Of a DNA stretch of 44,192 bases, positions 1 to 8,369 are shown piece after piece. Position numbers and translations under genes: made by a program. Location: positions 1-44,192 of the forward strand of contig JASMDM010000072.1 of assembly GCA_030752795.1 (NCBI GenBank). The letters run 5' to 3'. The DNA is from SAR202 cluster bacterium. Its GTDB lineage: Bacteria; Chloroflexota; Dehalococcoidia; Lucifugimonadales; UBA1123. Numbering within the stretch: the stretch's first letter is position 1; each line of letters begins with the position of its first letter. The notes beneath the pieces are model-generated. The model ran no database searches. It had not been told where the DNA came from and saw only the letters and a program-made list of their open reading frames with translations.

Positions 1-325
1 ACAAGCCCCACACGCCTGAGGTCCCGGCCCACCAGCGACCTCAGGAAGGCCAGCCACGAGGCGCCGTCTTCACTGACGCCCACGTCCGGGCCCAACACCT
101 CACGGTGGCCCTCGGCATTGACCGCCGTGGCGACCACCACGCTCACGTTGACGATCCGCCCTGCTTCTCTTACCTCCTAAGTCAGGGTTTCCAGCCATGC
201 GTATCGATAGGCCCCCCATCCACCGGTCTGTTCACAAAGTCAATCACCACCGAGTCTAGCTCCCCGCACGTACGAGACACCTGGCTCCTCGAGATACCTT
301 CGCAGCCCAGGGCTTTGACAAGAGC
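1..325 (-). pseudogene. IS256-family (mutator-type) transposase fragment, degenerate
   Basis: Read on the minus strand from about 325 down to the window edge, the sequence gives the middle of an IS256-type DDE transposase. A stretch resembling the family motif around ISRSQVSR comes first, then NRPVDGG, then YRYAWLETLT, a stop, EVREAGRIVNVSVVVATAVN and the GHREVLG/SEDGASW block that surrounds the first catalytic region. Two lesions are visible: one base is missing near 212-219 (between NRPVDGG and YRYAW), and a TAG at 177-179 replaces the residue that precedes VRE in relatives. The N-terminal third is absent, the homology stopping next to a short palindromic repeat. The C-terminal part lies outside the window. 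Family recognition is from remembered motifs. I infer a dead element. Confidence 0.8.
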
Positions 326-351
326 CTACCCTGAGCCCGGTCGAAGGGTCC
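326..351. repeat. Short imperfect palindrome, CCCTGAGC-N-GTCGAAGGG type
   Basis: The core CCCTGAGCCCGGTCGAAGGG sits immediately beside the broken upstream end of the transposase fragment. Two closely related copies lie at 21198-21232 and 21289-21324. The outer CCCT/AGGG arms can pair. Motifs of this kind recur between genes in many environmental bacterial genomes; function unknown. Confidence 0.6.
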
Positions 352-473
352 GTGCTGTCTTTGGTCATCGTGTTACCCTCGTCACCGTTTATGTTGTTTC
401 CTGGTGAGGATGCCACGGTGGCCAAAATTTTTTCTAGGCCATCTCTTTCGTTACACCACTTCCTGGGACTCTA

Positions 474-680
474 CTATCGCGGCGCCGGCTCGCCGCGTCG
501 AAGGAATTGAAACGCCTCTTCCCAAATAAGCAATAACGACCACGCGATCCCGGCCACAGCGAACGTGATGTCAAGCTGCCACGGCAAGCCTCTCTCTACG
601 AATGGGTACAAGATCAGACCAGCGAACAACGCGACAACACCGCCGACGATCTTCCATTTACCCTTTGGATAGATTTTCAC
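474..680 (-). CDS. Small two-helix membrane protein, unknown function
   Basis: A 68-residue protein with a GTG start at 680, preceded by an AGGGA-type ribosome site about eight bases upstream. The N-terminus is basic (KIYPKGKWK). Two hydrophobic segments follow, around residues 11-27 and 37-52, and the tail carries RR. The pattern is that of a short inner-membrane protein with two transmembrane helices. I do not recognise a family. It stands alone, pointing toward the transposase fragment, with no operon partner. The open frame, start signal and amphipathic layout favour a real gene, but short hydrophobic frames can arise by chance. Confidence 0.5.
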   Translation of the reverse strand: MKIYPKGKWKIVGGVVALFAGLILYPFVERGLPWQLDITFAVAGIAWSLLLIWEEAFQFLRRGEPAPR

Positions 681-994
681 GGGGAGTTCCCTTGCAACAC
701 TTCAGTGCCAATCGTTGCGCCACGCAGCGACGATCGCCCGCGATCGCTACGGCGTGGTTTCCAGACTGACTCGAAATGCAACTCGCCGTTAGGTATTTAA
801 TGCACCTCTGGCAGCGCGCGGGTATTCGCACGTGTCCGATCTCCGAGTGGGCGCCGCTCGATGCGCAAACCGGTCGGGCAGGTCACTGTGCCCATCTTTG
901 ACGAAGTGCGATGCCAGCAAGGTTGAGCCAATGAATCCCATATATGCCTTGGCGGCGTCATGTAGCGTTGTTCAGGCCAGATGGAGGTCTCGAC
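681..994. other. Intergenic, nothing recognised
   Basis: About 310 bases between the membrane protein and the dehalogenase-like pseudogene. A short GATCGC/GCGATC inverted pair near 731-750 is the only structure noticed. No convincing reading frame or promoter was found. Confidence 0.4.
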
Positions 995-1881
995 ATGTCA
1001 ACAGGCGATAGCATTCCCGGATTTCCGTTCAAGTCGAACTACGCCTCGATCGACGGCGTACGTTTGCATTCGTTGAGGAGGGAGAAGGGCCTCCCATTCT
1101 GATGTTTCACGGAGAGTCGACGTGGAGTTACCTTTACCGAAAAATGATCCCACCATTGGTTGAGGCAGGATTTCGCTGCGTGGCTCCCGATCTGATGGGC
1201 TTCGGGATGTCGGATAAGCCGAGCTCAGAATCCGAGTACACTCTACGCCGCCACGTAGAGCTCGTGGCTGGCATTGTCGAATCTCTCAATCTGGAAGGAG
1301 TCACGGCCGTCGGCCAGGACTGGGGCGGGCCAGGCGGCTTTCGCTACGCCATTGATCACCAGAGCAACGTCAGGGCGCTCGCCATTCTCAACACACTCAT
1401 TGACATCCATAAGCTGCCAATGATCTTCAGTGCCCTGTTCCGCAATGGAGGATTCTCGAGTTTCCTGTCCCGCAGGCTTGACCGGTTGCGGACAATCGCA
1501 TTGTCATCCGGTTTCGCACGCCCTATGGCGAAAGAGGTGAAGGCGATGTACAAGATGCCGCACCCAAAGACCTCGGATCGCGCAGGAGTAGCGGCATTTC
1601 CCAAGTTGGTCCCGACAGACAGCCGGCACGAAAACGCGACATACATCTCGGAGACCTCGGATACTCTGAAGACGTGGGACGTTCCTGTGCTAGTGTGTTT
1701 TTCGGACAAAGACATCGCATTCAAACCAGACGAGGGCCGTGCGATCGCCGCAATGGTCCCAAACGGGCGATTTCATTTGATCGAGGGTGCAGGCCACTTT
1801 CTGCAAGAGGACGCTGGAGAAGAGATCGGCAATCACATGATTCCGTTCCTGAAAGAAGATGCGAAACTCGCGCAACCGTAA
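995..1881 (+). pseudogene. Haloalkane dehalogenase-like alpha/beta hydrolase, frameshifted near 1069
   Basis: The frame opening at ATG 995 gives FPFKSNYASIDGVRLH and then runs into a stop. The next part, FVEEGEGPPILMFHGESTW, continues in another frame from about 1069 to 1881. Together they match the haloalkane dehalogenase layout: the HGE-x-TWSYLY oxyanion block, the nucleophile elbow GQDWGG (Asp), the acid in SDKD and the catalytic His in GAGHFLQED. One base is missing where CATTC should read CATTTC. If translation began at internal ATG 1102, the product (259 residues) would lack the first beta strands and part of the oxyanion hole region. Catalytic residues are otherwise intact, so the inactivation is recent or the missing base is an assembly error. 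Substrate cannot be inferred. Confidence 0.75.
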
Positions 1882-2141
1882 GATGACCCCGTTCGACGTC
1901 AAGGACTCCATAGGCTGCGAGCAAATCGCTCCACGTTTCAACCTAAGTCCGACCCTCGCGTGGTTCCGCAGATCTGCCAACAAAATGGTCCCTCCGGTGA
2001 TGCGAGGTTGCGCCGCAACAATTCTCCTTGTCTCGCTCCAATGATCAGTCGCTGGGTTGATAGTCCAGTTGCAATTCAGTCGGTATTTGAAACTTCTGGG
2101 TTTCTCAGTTTCAATCCAGTCGCCTTCCGCGAGAGCTGTTC
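1882..2141. other. Intergenic, no recognised gene
   Basis: The minus strand stays open across this stretch and on into the antisense of the hydrolase, including a plausible-looking segment beginning at an ATG near 2160, but I recognise no family and see no ribosome site that decides a start. Left unassigned. Confidence 0.3.
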
Positions 2142-2366
2142 TCATTGCCTGTCGCTCCATCGAACGATGGTTTTGCCGTCGTGTCCGTGAATTCGCTCGA
2201 CAGCACGGGTGTCCGGGTACACTCCCACGCCAGTTCCGTCGTCGGCTCGCCAACTGAGGACTACCCAACCCGAATCGAACTCGACGGCGTCGGCCACGAC
2301 GCCGGTGCCGCTGACGCCAGTCTCGTCAGATTCGCGATCCAAGACGAATCGCCTCGAGTTCGGCAT
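2142..2366 (-). CDS. Small conserved protein of unknown function (VSGTG...HGHDGKT type)
   Basis: A 74-residue product starting MPNSRRFVLDRESDETGVSG. The signature is V-S-G-T-G-V-V-A near residue 18, then a V-E-F-x-x-G-x-V-V-L-x-W strand, a YPDTRAVERIHGHDGKT block and a terminal VRW. This is the pattern of a small conserved family I have seen in actinobacteria and other soil and marine bacteria, with no assigned function. I chose ATG 2366 because family members begin just before this RR-F-V-L stretch. No ribosome site is obvious there, and the frame stays open upstream to 2597 (151 residues in total), so an N-terminal extension is possible. Confidence 0.55.
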   Translation of the reverse strand: MPNSRRFVLDRESDETGVSGTGVVADAVEFDSGWVVLSWRADDGTGVGVYPDTRAVERIHGHDGKTIVRWSDRQ

Positions 2367-2768
2367 GTGTTCGTTGAAGCCAGGAAGCGGCGCCCCAGCT
2401 AACCACGACAAGAGATCATCCGAGAAGGCAGCGTCCTCGTCGCGCACGGATACAACGTATTGATGGACGGCGCTCCGAGCGTGCCCGTCGGCATTGATCC
2501 TGCAAACAAAGTATTGAGCGTCCGGATCTGAGTCGACGATTCGTCGGACTCGATAATCGCTCAACGCGTGCAACAGAAGGCATCGCGGCATCCGCAAGAG
2601 AGTGGGAGTGCTCGAACTCCGTCCTGCTCGCTAATCTCCATCCGAACACGCTGGTAAAGCCTGAGCAATCCGCAGACCATTTTGGTCCGAAAACGAGAAA
2701 TCCGGCATCTAACTGCAGAAGCGATACGAGCGGCGTCACAATGCTTGGGGGACGGGAGGACACGATCG
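2367..2768. other. Region between two small genes, no confident gene
   Basis: The minus-strand frame of the preceding small protein stays open to 2597 and could be its N-terminal extension. Nothing in it is recognisable. A GGGAGG ribosome site at about 2753 serves the next plus-strand gene. Confidence 0.3.
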
Positions 2769-3028
2769 ATGGCTCACTACATCATCGAAGCATCACATAC
2801 TGACCCGGAATGTAGAGCGGGGCTCGTTGCTATCGGCGATCGCGGGATGCATTTGCTGCACAAGGCTTGGTTCGGATGCGCAGCCGGGGTTCATACCGCC
2901 TGGGTCGACTGGAAGCCGGCACCGAGGCCGAAGCGCTGGGCGTACTGCCGCCCTCGACCAGGACAAAGGCCCGAGTCGTCGAGGTTCAGAGATTCACGCG
3001 TGACGAACTCAAGGTTCTCCACCCATAG
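2769..3028 (+). pseudogene. Small conserved protein, frameshifted near 2908
   Basis: From ATG 2769 the frame reads MAHYIIEASHTDPECRAGL, then a GCAAGVHTAWVD block. It jumps frame at about 2908 and continues LEAGTEAEALGVLPPSTRTK, then ARVVEVQRFTRDELKVLHP, ending at TAG 3026-3028. Joined, this is an approximately 86-residue protein with the shape of a small family of unknown function: an HYxxEx-SHxPEEC N-terminus, a G-C-x-x-G-V-H-T core and a KARVVEV-x-x-F-T C-terminus. One base is missing: GACTGG should read GACCTGG. A GGGAGG ribosome site lies about nine bases before the start. The frame shared with the first half runs on to 3071 as nonsense. Confidence 0.7.
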
Positions 3029-3158
3029 ATCCTCGTCGGGGGTGCGTAACCGCGTTGTCCCATCCGGATAGGGTCATGGACTCCACACATTCGCCGACCG
3101 AATCGATTACGCCCCGGCTTCGCGGCCCCCAGACTCGTCAGAGAGCCGTTCTCGGCGG

Positions 3159-3626
3159 CTACCGCCGCGACTTTGCGTCCCGCGACGCCTGCCACTCCTC
3201 GTGCGATGGCACTTCCTCGCCGACCACGTAAAGGAACACGTAGCAGCCCGTCTCGCCCAAGAATTTGAACTGCTTGCGGAGGTTCTTGACCGTCGCGTCG
3301 AAGTCCGCGTGGGAGCGGAGGTAGTCCTTGAAGCTGCCGTGCTCTTCGTCCAGGTCGATAATGCGCTGGGCGTTCCCGACGATTGCCGCCAGCTTGCGTC
3401 GGTTGCGGATGACGCGCGTGTCTTGCGCGAGCTCCTCGAGGTCGTCTTCGGACAGCGTCGCAACCGCGTGGACGTCGAACTCGCACATCGCTTCTCGAAT
3501 CGTCGGCCACTTGGCGTTCACGACACACCAGGACATGCCGGACTGGAATACGGCCTTGCTCATAACCTCCAGGTAGTCGCCGAGGCTCTTCGGTTCGATC
3601 TGTTGCGGTGCGGTCATCTCAGGCAC
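3159..3626 (-). CDS. DNA-3-methyladenine glycosylase I-like protein (Tag superfamily, short form)
   Basis: 155 residues. The order of motifs follows the Tag family: a QSGMSW block near residues 28-33, DLEELAQDTRVIRNRRK with the helix-hairpin-helix-type region, NAQRIIDLDEEHGSF, and a late FKFLGETGCYVFLYVVG block. Tag removes 3-methyladenine from alkylated DNA. Compared with E. coli Tag, as I remember it, this form is shorter, lacks the N- and C-terminal zinc-binding Cys/His residues, and has Ala where the catalytic-pocket Glu lies eight residues before the Trp. A different base specificity is therefore possible. An alternative start is ATG 3614. It is divergent from the DtxR-type regulator across about 100 bases. 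Confidence 0.75.
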   Translation of the reverse strand: MPEMTAPQQIEPKSLGDYLEVMSKAVFQSGMSWCVVNAKWPTIREAMCEFDVHAVATLSEDDLEELAQDTRVIRNRRKLAAIVGNAQRIIDLDEEHGSFKDYLRSHADFDATVKNLRKQFKFLGETGCYVFLYVVGEEVPSHEEWQASRDAKSRR

Positions 3627-3696
3627 CGTGGAATCCCCTCGCGCTGGCCCGCGTGTGCAGGCGCATTTGTTTTCGCCGCGAACGTCTTCGCTCGGC

Positions 3697-3705
3697 TGAT
3701 ATAAT
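3697..3705 (+). promoter_or_regulatory. Extended -10 promoter element of the DtxR-type gene
   Basis: TGATATAAT is a perfect TG-N-TATAAT extended -10 box. No good -35 box lies at the usual distance, as is allowed for extended -10 promoters. Transcription would begin near 3712, leaving about 12 bases before ATG 3724 and no clear Shine-Dalgarno, so the message may be nearly leaderless. Confidence 0.6.
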
Positions 3706-3723
3706 CATAGTCGACTGCGAACC

Positions 3724-4449
3724 ATGACATCTTCTCACGCCCCCCCCCCCGAAAACGACCCCGTCGCCGGCCTTTCCCGAGGGGTCGAGAACTACCTGCT
3801 GTCGATTTTTCGGCTGGCCGAGCAAAACCATCGGGTCACCGCGACCGTGATCGCCGAGCAACTGAAGCTCGTCCCCGAGGACGATCGGCTGGGCACGTCG
3901 CTGCCCTCAGTCGGCGGAATGATACGCCGCATGGTTCGTGAGCAGCTCGTGGAGACCACCAAGGAGAAGGAAGTCCTCCTGACGCCCCGGGGTCGTCTAT
4001 CCGCCGAGGCTCTGGTAAGGCGTCATCGACTCGCTGAGCGCCTCGTCGTCGATCTGCTCGGCCTTGAGTTACATCTGGCCCATATCGAGGCCCACCGGCT
4101 CGAGCACGCGATCTCGGCCACCCTCGAATCTAAGATCATTGCCGCGTTGGACAATCCCACCACGTGCCCGTTCGGCCATCCAATCCCCGGCAGCGGCCAC
4201 GAGCGCGACGCGGCGTCCGTGACGCTGGACCAGTCCCCCGCGGGCGCGATATTTGTGATCGACACAATCCCCGAGGACAACCAGGCGCTCCTTGAGTACA
4301 TGGTCGAAAACGAGCTCATCCCCGGGCGGGCGGTCTCGATCGTCGAGGCGGCCGCAGCCAGGGGCGTCGTTACGTTGCAATGCCAGGGCCACAACGTCGT
4401 CTTCAGCTACGACGTCGCATCCAAGATCTGGGCGTCGCCCGCCGCGTAG
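3724..4449 (+). CDS. DtxR/MntR-family metal-dependent regulator with FeoA (SH3-like) domain
   Basis: 241 residues. Residues about 18-90 form the winged helix typical of DtxR (NYLLSIFRL, then the recognition-helix block PSVGGMIRRMVREQLVE). Residues about 95-150 are the metal-binding/dimer domain, with RRHRLAERLVVD, HxxAHRLEH and TTCPFGHPIPG, the Cys-Pro-x-Gly-His-P-I-P-G hallmark. A FeoA-like SH3 domain ends the protein. Family members repress iron or manganese uptake genes when metal is bound. The start ATG 3724 is followed almost at once by 11 consecutive C residues (3740-3750) encoding prolines, a tract prone to slippage. No uptake transporter is adjacent. Confidence 0.88.
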   Translation: MTSSHAPPPENDPVAGLSRGVENYLLSIFRLAEQNHRVTATVIAEQLKLVPEDDRLGTSLPSVGGMIRRMVREQLVETTKEKEVLLTPRGRLSAEALVRRHRLAERLVVDLLGLELHLAHIEAHRLEHAISATLESKIIAALDNPTTCPFGHPIPGSGHERDAASVTLDQSPAGAIFVIDTIPEDNQALLEYMVENELIPGRAVSIVEAAAARGVVTLQCQGHNVVFSYDVASKIWASPAA

Positions 4450-4513
4450 GGCAACGACTCGGGTCAGGGCGGCCGAGTTCGCCCCAGGCCGCGCAATGCT
4501 CACGCCCGCGCGC

Positions 4514-5305
4514 CTACGCTGATTTCACCGGCCAACCGGTCGAGTATCGCTCGACCCACTCCCAAAGTAACGCGGCCCGTACGTCTCCGTTGCCGGCCTC
4601 GGGGTCGATGACCATCCGGCAGCTTCGCGTGTACGACCCGATCACCTGGAGGTCCGTTCGACCACCGTCCCACTTCCAGGGCGAGCCGTCCGCGGACGTG
4701 AATACGCGAGTGCACAACTCGCGGGTGACCGGCACGGCAGTTGCGAATCGAACCGAACGCTCCGAGCCTCGAAACACCCAGAACCCGTCCCACAGCAACT
4801 CATCGCTCCTCGCTCGGAGCACGTGTGCGTTCCTTCGGAACGGTGACGACTCATCGTCGAGCTGTGTTGAATGCAGGCCTCGAAACAGCCAGTTCTCCTC
4901 CGCGATGTTCAGATGCCCGACGAGATAGAACCCGAATGTGCCTGTCGCCCCGGATTGGTTCCAATTCTCCAACCGAGCCAGGAAGGACAGGCAGTCACCC
5001 GGACGCATCGCTTTCAGCCCCGCCGCCCTCGGCGCGATGTCGCAATTGTCGCCGTAAGTGAACGAGTCGAATTCCGGGTCGTTGTGAGTCGGCCAGTCCC
5101 ACGCCCTAGGCGGCACGTAGCGGAGCAGGTCGCGCGTCGAGTCGTAATATGATCGCAGGTCCCGATATCGAACAAGGCGCTCGCCGGTCAGCTCGCGATC
5201 TTCGGGGATCGGCAGAAACTCGAACGTGCCGTCTTCGAACAGCGGACTCGTGAATCGATGGCTCGCGTTAACGCCAACGTTCGCCAGGAAGACGCGACCC
5301 GTCAC
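4514..5305 (-). CDS. Nmad3-like protein (nucleotide-modification-associated domain 3), putative
   Basis: 263 residues. The N-terminus, FLANVGVNASHRFTSPLFED followed by GTFEFLPIPE, matches my memory of the Nmad3/DUF family: a short strand, then N-x-S/D-x-x-x-x-x-P-L/I-F-x-D-G-x-F-E-x-x-PIPE. Further conserved-looking blocks are YGDNCD, LRPGDCLSFLARLEN-type, FYLVGHLNIAE and a Trp-rich C-terminus. Nmad families were proposed, from gene neighbourhoods, to act with DNA base-modification systems; no activity is known to me. The start overlaps the stop of queG by four bases, so the two are translationally coupled. The assignment to Nmad3 is from memory of the motif and needs a profile search. Confidence 0.5.
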   Translation of the reverse strand: MTGRVFLANVGVNASHRFTSPLFEDGTFEFLPIPEDRELTGERLVRYRDLRSYYDSTRDLLRYVPPRAWDWPTHNDPEFDSFTYGDNCDIAPRAAGLKAMRPGDCLSFLARLENWNQSGATGTFGFYLVGHLNIAEENWLFRGLHSTQLDDESSPFRRNAHVLRARSDELLWDGFWVFRGSERSVRFATAVPVTRELCTRVFTSADGSPWKWDGGRTDLQVIGSYTRSCRMVIDPEAGNGDVRAALLWEWVERYSTGWPVKSA

Positions 5306-6483
5306 GGCCCGCCACCATCTTCGGCAAGTGCCTGTTTGATCTCTGAGATTACTCCGGAGTCGAGCTCCATTCCCATAGCGTTTCGAAGCACCCGGAACGC
5401 CTTCTCTCCTCCGATGTGTCCCAACGCCCAGGCCGCGTGCTGCCTCACCAGTGGCTCGCCGTTCGCCAGAGCGGTGGTCAGTGCGGGCACGGCCGCTTGG
5501 TCACCGATGTTGCCCAACACCACGCACACATTGCGCTGCAACCCGACTCGTTTGGCGCGCTTGATCGGACTCTTGCGGAATTTCTCACTGAACGCCTCGT
5601 CATCCAATTCCAGCAATGGAACCAGCTCCGGCGCCGCGAAGCCCGACCGCCACGCGAATTCCGGCTGCGACCCCGGAAGCGTCTTGAGATTGACCGGGCA
5701 AACGTCCTGGCACACGTCGCAGCCGAAGACCCAGGTTCCGATCGACGGCCTGAGATCACGCGGAATCGGTCCGCGCAACTCTATCGTCAGATAGGAGATG
5801 CATTTACGATTGTCCACCACGTACGGCGCGACGATCGCGTCGGTGGGACATTCGACCATGCACAGATCGCATGCGCCGCAGGTTTTCTTGAGCGGTTGAT
5901 CGGGATCGAGTTCGATGTCGGTGATGACCTGGCAGAGGAACACCCACGAGCCATGGCTGGGCGTCAGAATATTGGTGCTCTTGCCGAACCAGCCCACACC
6001 TGAGCGTTCCGCGGCGGCGCGATCGTTCATCGGCCCGTCGTCGACGAACACACGGGTTCGCACTGGCCCGCCGACCGCGTCCGGAAGTTGCTCGACGAAT
6101 GCTCTCAGTCGTTTCTTTATGACGGCGTGATAGTCGTCCCCGCGGGCGTAGCGCGCGATGTGTCCGGTCAGGGCGCTGCTCGGAGCCGGCGATTCGTCCC
6201 CGCTGTAGCTCACGGCCATCGAGATGACTGAACGCGCGCCTTCGAGGAGCTCGCGCGGCCGATTCATCCGAAGGACTCGTTCCTCCGTATACCAAGGCAG
6301 ACCGTCCATCAGCCCGTCTCGAACTCGCGAGTCGGCGGCCAGTTCGTCCCGCTCGAACCGGTCCGCCGACGTGATGCCGACAACATCGAAGCCGAGGTCG
6401 CGGGCACATCGTTTGATCTTCGACTCGATGCTTTTCGGAGCGCCGAAAGAAAGGGTCGAGTTTTGATTATTGCATCCAAACAT
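5302..6483 (-). CDS. queG: Epoxyqueuosine reductase QueG
   Basis: 393 residues from ATG 6483. QueG reduces epoxyqueuosine to queuosine in tRNA, using cobalamin and two 4Fe-4S clusters. Visible features are LGFDVVGI near residue 30, the substrate loop FVDDGPMNDRAAAE around 147-159, and eight cluster cysteines in the pattern CGACDLCMVEC (202, 205, 208, 212), C228, and CDVCQDVC (255, 258, 262). Two HEAT-like repeats close the protein (NVCVVLGNIGDQAAVPALTT, then WALGHIGGEKA), as in full-length QueG. The frame stays open to 6579 and the start is not settled: GTG 6495 and ATG 6534 are alternatives, none with a strong ribosome site. Its 3' end overlaps the Nmad3-like gene. Confidence 0.92.
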   Translation of the reverse strand: MFGCNNQNSTLSFGAPKSIESKIKRCARDLGFDVVGITSADRFERDELAADSRVRDGLMDGLPWYTEERVLRMNRPRELLEGARSVISMAVSYSGDESPAPSSALTGHIARYARGDDYHAVIKKRLRAFVEQLPDAVGGPVRTRVFVDDGPMNDRAAAERSGVGWFGKSTNILTPSHGSWVFLCQVITDIELDPDQPLKKTCGACDLCMVECPTDAIVAPYVVDNRKCISYLTIELRGPIPRDLRPSIGTWVFGCDVCQDVCPVNLKTLPGSQPEFAWRSGFAAPELVPLLELDDEAFSEKFRKSPIKRAKRVGLQRNVCVVLGNIGDQAAVPALTTALANGEPLVRQHAAWALGHIGGEKAFRVLRNAMGMELDSGVISEIKQALAEDGGGP

Positions 6484-6639
6484 GTCAATTATCACGGAGG
6501 CGATGTTGACCCATTGCGGCCAGCCAACTATCATTGGAGGATACCACCTCAAGCAGGCCGCCATCCGGCCCGAAGCCAACCGTTTTCGTAGTCATTTTCG
6601 ACCCGCCGAATATACGTTCACAGCCGTTAATCGCCTACC

Positions 6640-6669
6640 TTGACCGCCGACGAATCGTTTTGCTATAGT
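6640..6669 (+). promoter_or_regulatory. Sigma-70-type promoter of guaB3
   Basis: TTGACC (6640-6645), an 18-base spacer and TATAGT (6664-6669) lie about 27 bases before the GTG start of the IMP dehydrogenase-family gene. Both hexamers are near consensus. Confidence 0.7.
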
Positions 6670-6695
6670 CACCAAGATCTCTTCAGTGGGGTGCA

Positions 6696-7847
6696 GTGTC
6701 GATGGGGATTCCTAAGCTCAAAGAGCTCCGCAGGTCCTACGGTTTCGATGAAGTTGCGATCGTTCCAGGCTCGGTCACAATCAACCCTGGAATGATTAGC
6801 ACGGAATTCTCGATCGACGGAATCACCCTGTCCGCGCCCGTGTTTGGCGCCGCGATGGACGCAGTGGCATCCCCGAAATTCGCCTCGACCGTGGATGAAC
6901 TGGGCGGCATGGCAGTCATCAACATGGAAGGCGTCCAGACTCGATACGACGATCCTGATGAGATTCTTGCCGAAATCGTCGCCACTCCGCAAGACCGAGT
7001 CACCGAACTGCTCCAAAAAGTGTACTCCGCCCCGATACAAGACGACTTGGTGGGCAAGCGAGTAGAAGAAATCCGAAACAACGGCGCCAAGTGCGCCGTT
7101 TCTGTTACGCCGGCCAGCACCAAAAGGCTGGCTCCGATCGCGGCGGAAGCCGGAGCGGACGTCATCGTCGTCCAATCCACCGTAACCACCGCGAGGCACG
7201 TATCCCACAGCGCCAGGGGATTGCGGTTCCCGGAGTTACTTGAGATGGTTACCGTCCCGGTTATCGTCGGCAACTGCGTTTCTTACGACGTGGCCCTTGA
7301 ATTGATGCAAACCGGCATTCACGGAGTGCTGGTTGGAGTCGGCCCAGGCGCGGCATGCACCACGCGAGACGTCACCGGCGTCGGCGTCCCCCAGGTTACC
7401 GCGACTCTGGATTGCTCGGCTGCTCGGGACGAGTACCAACGCGAGAGCGGTCGGTACGTTCCGATCATCACGGACGGTGGAATCCGAACCGGCGGCGACC
7501 TCTGCAAAGCTTTCGCCAGTGGCGCCGACGCGGTCATGCTCGGAACGCCTTTGGCCCAGGCCGAGGAAGCTCCGGGCGCGGGCCACAACTGGGGCATGGC
7601 CAACCCGCATCCGGACCTGCCTCGAGGAACGCGCGTCAACGTTGGAGTCAAGGGATCGCTTCGACAGATCCTGTTTGGCCCGACATCAAAGACCGACGGC
7701 ACTCAGAACTTGATCGGCGCGTTGCGAATCTGCATGGGGATGATCGGCGCCACCACCATCAAGGATATGCACGAGGTCGCCGAGCTCATAGTCGCGCCGG
7801 CGATCAAGACAGAAGGCAAGCACTACCAGCTAGGCATGCTGAACTAG
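6696..7847 (+). CDS. guaB3: GuaB3-type IMP dehydrogenase-family protein
   Basis: 383 residues from a GTG start; ATG 6702 is an alternative. The fold is the IMPDH/GMPR (beta-alpha)8 barrel with no CBS pair. The catalytic loop is GVGPGAACTTRDVTG with Cys221, followed by the phosphate-binding IITDGGIRTGGDL and the late GPTSKTDGTQNL block. IMPDH oxidises IMP to XMP, committing it to GTP synthesis. This short type, GuaB3, is known from actinobacteria and chloroflexota and often accompanies a second, CBS-containing GuaB, so its true substrate is not certain. It is monocistronic: the next gene is convergent, the two 3' ends overlapping by four bases. A promoter is readable just upstream. Confidence 0.87.
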   Translation: MSMGIPKLKELRRSYGFDEVAIVPGSVTINPGMISTEFSIDGITLSAPVFGAAMDAVASPKFASTVDELGGMAVINMEGVQTRYDDPDEILAEIVATPQDRVTELLQKVYSAPIQDDLVGKRVEEIRNNGAKCAVSVTPASTKRLAPIAAEAGADVIVVQSTVTTARHVSHSARGLRFPELLEMVTVPVIVGNCVSYDVALELMQTGIHGVLVGVGPGAACTTRDVTGVGVPQVTATLDCSAARDEYQRESGRYVPIITDGGIRTGGDLCKAFASGADAVMLGTPLAQAEEAPGAGHNWGMANPHPDLPRGTRVNVGVKGSLRQILFGPTSKTDGTQNLIGALRICMGMIGATTIKDMHEVAELIVAPAIKTEGKHYQLGMLN

Positions 7848-8367
7848 GGCTGGCCCGTTCGACGAGGCTCGATTCCCAGTATTCGCTTCAATTGATTTGG
7901 CTTGCTGCTCCGGTGATGTCCATTGCTGTTGCGGCGGCCGCCACGACCTTGCCTGGAATTGTCAAGCTGCTCTGTGATCTTTGCGAGCCTGGATTCAAGC
8001 AAGTGGTTTTGAACACGAAGTTGGGCCATTTGGTCCGTCTCAGACGGCGCCTGTGGTTCCTCGACGATCGCTGGCTCGGATTCTAGCTCATCCAATTGTT
8101 GCTCCAACGTTCGTTCTTCCAGCGCTCGCAAACGCTCGGAAATCGCGGCAAAGTCCATCTCACGGCAAAGCTGGGCGCGCCTGGTCTGGTAGGAATCGAA
8201 GTCGAGTGAGTCAGCACAATCTGGAGATTCATTGCCTCCATCTCCAAAACGTGAATCCTGGTCAAAGCCTCCCTGTACTACCTGAGCAATACTTCGTATG
8301 CGGAAGCCAAATTTTAGTCTTGCGAATCTCCCAATCCGTTGTTGTCGACGGCGCCAGGATCGGTCAT
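7844..8367 (-). pseudogene. Broken coiled-coil protein gene downstream of prmC
   Basis: The stop of prmC overlaps a GTG-ATG start (ATG 8367). In that frame the reading is MTDPGAVDNNGLGDSQD, TAA (8314-8316), NLASAYEVLLR, TAG (8278-8280), YREALTRIHVLEMEAMN and LQIVLTH. Near 8204-8212 the sense passes to another frame by loss of one base and continues SLDFDSYQTRRAQLCREMDF to a stop at 7844. The C-terminal half is rich in Glu, Gln and Leu with heptad-like spacing (SERLRALEERTLEQQLDEL and QNHLLESRLAKITEQL), so it is probably a coiled coil, followed by a basic tail. If a product is made today it would start at ATG 8158, about 104 residues. I do not recognise the family. Confidence 0.6.
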
Positions 8368-8369
8368 CA

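Noticed and set aside
731-750. Hairpin GATCGC/GCGATC as a terminator
   Set aside because: No T-run on either strand, and no gene ends close by.
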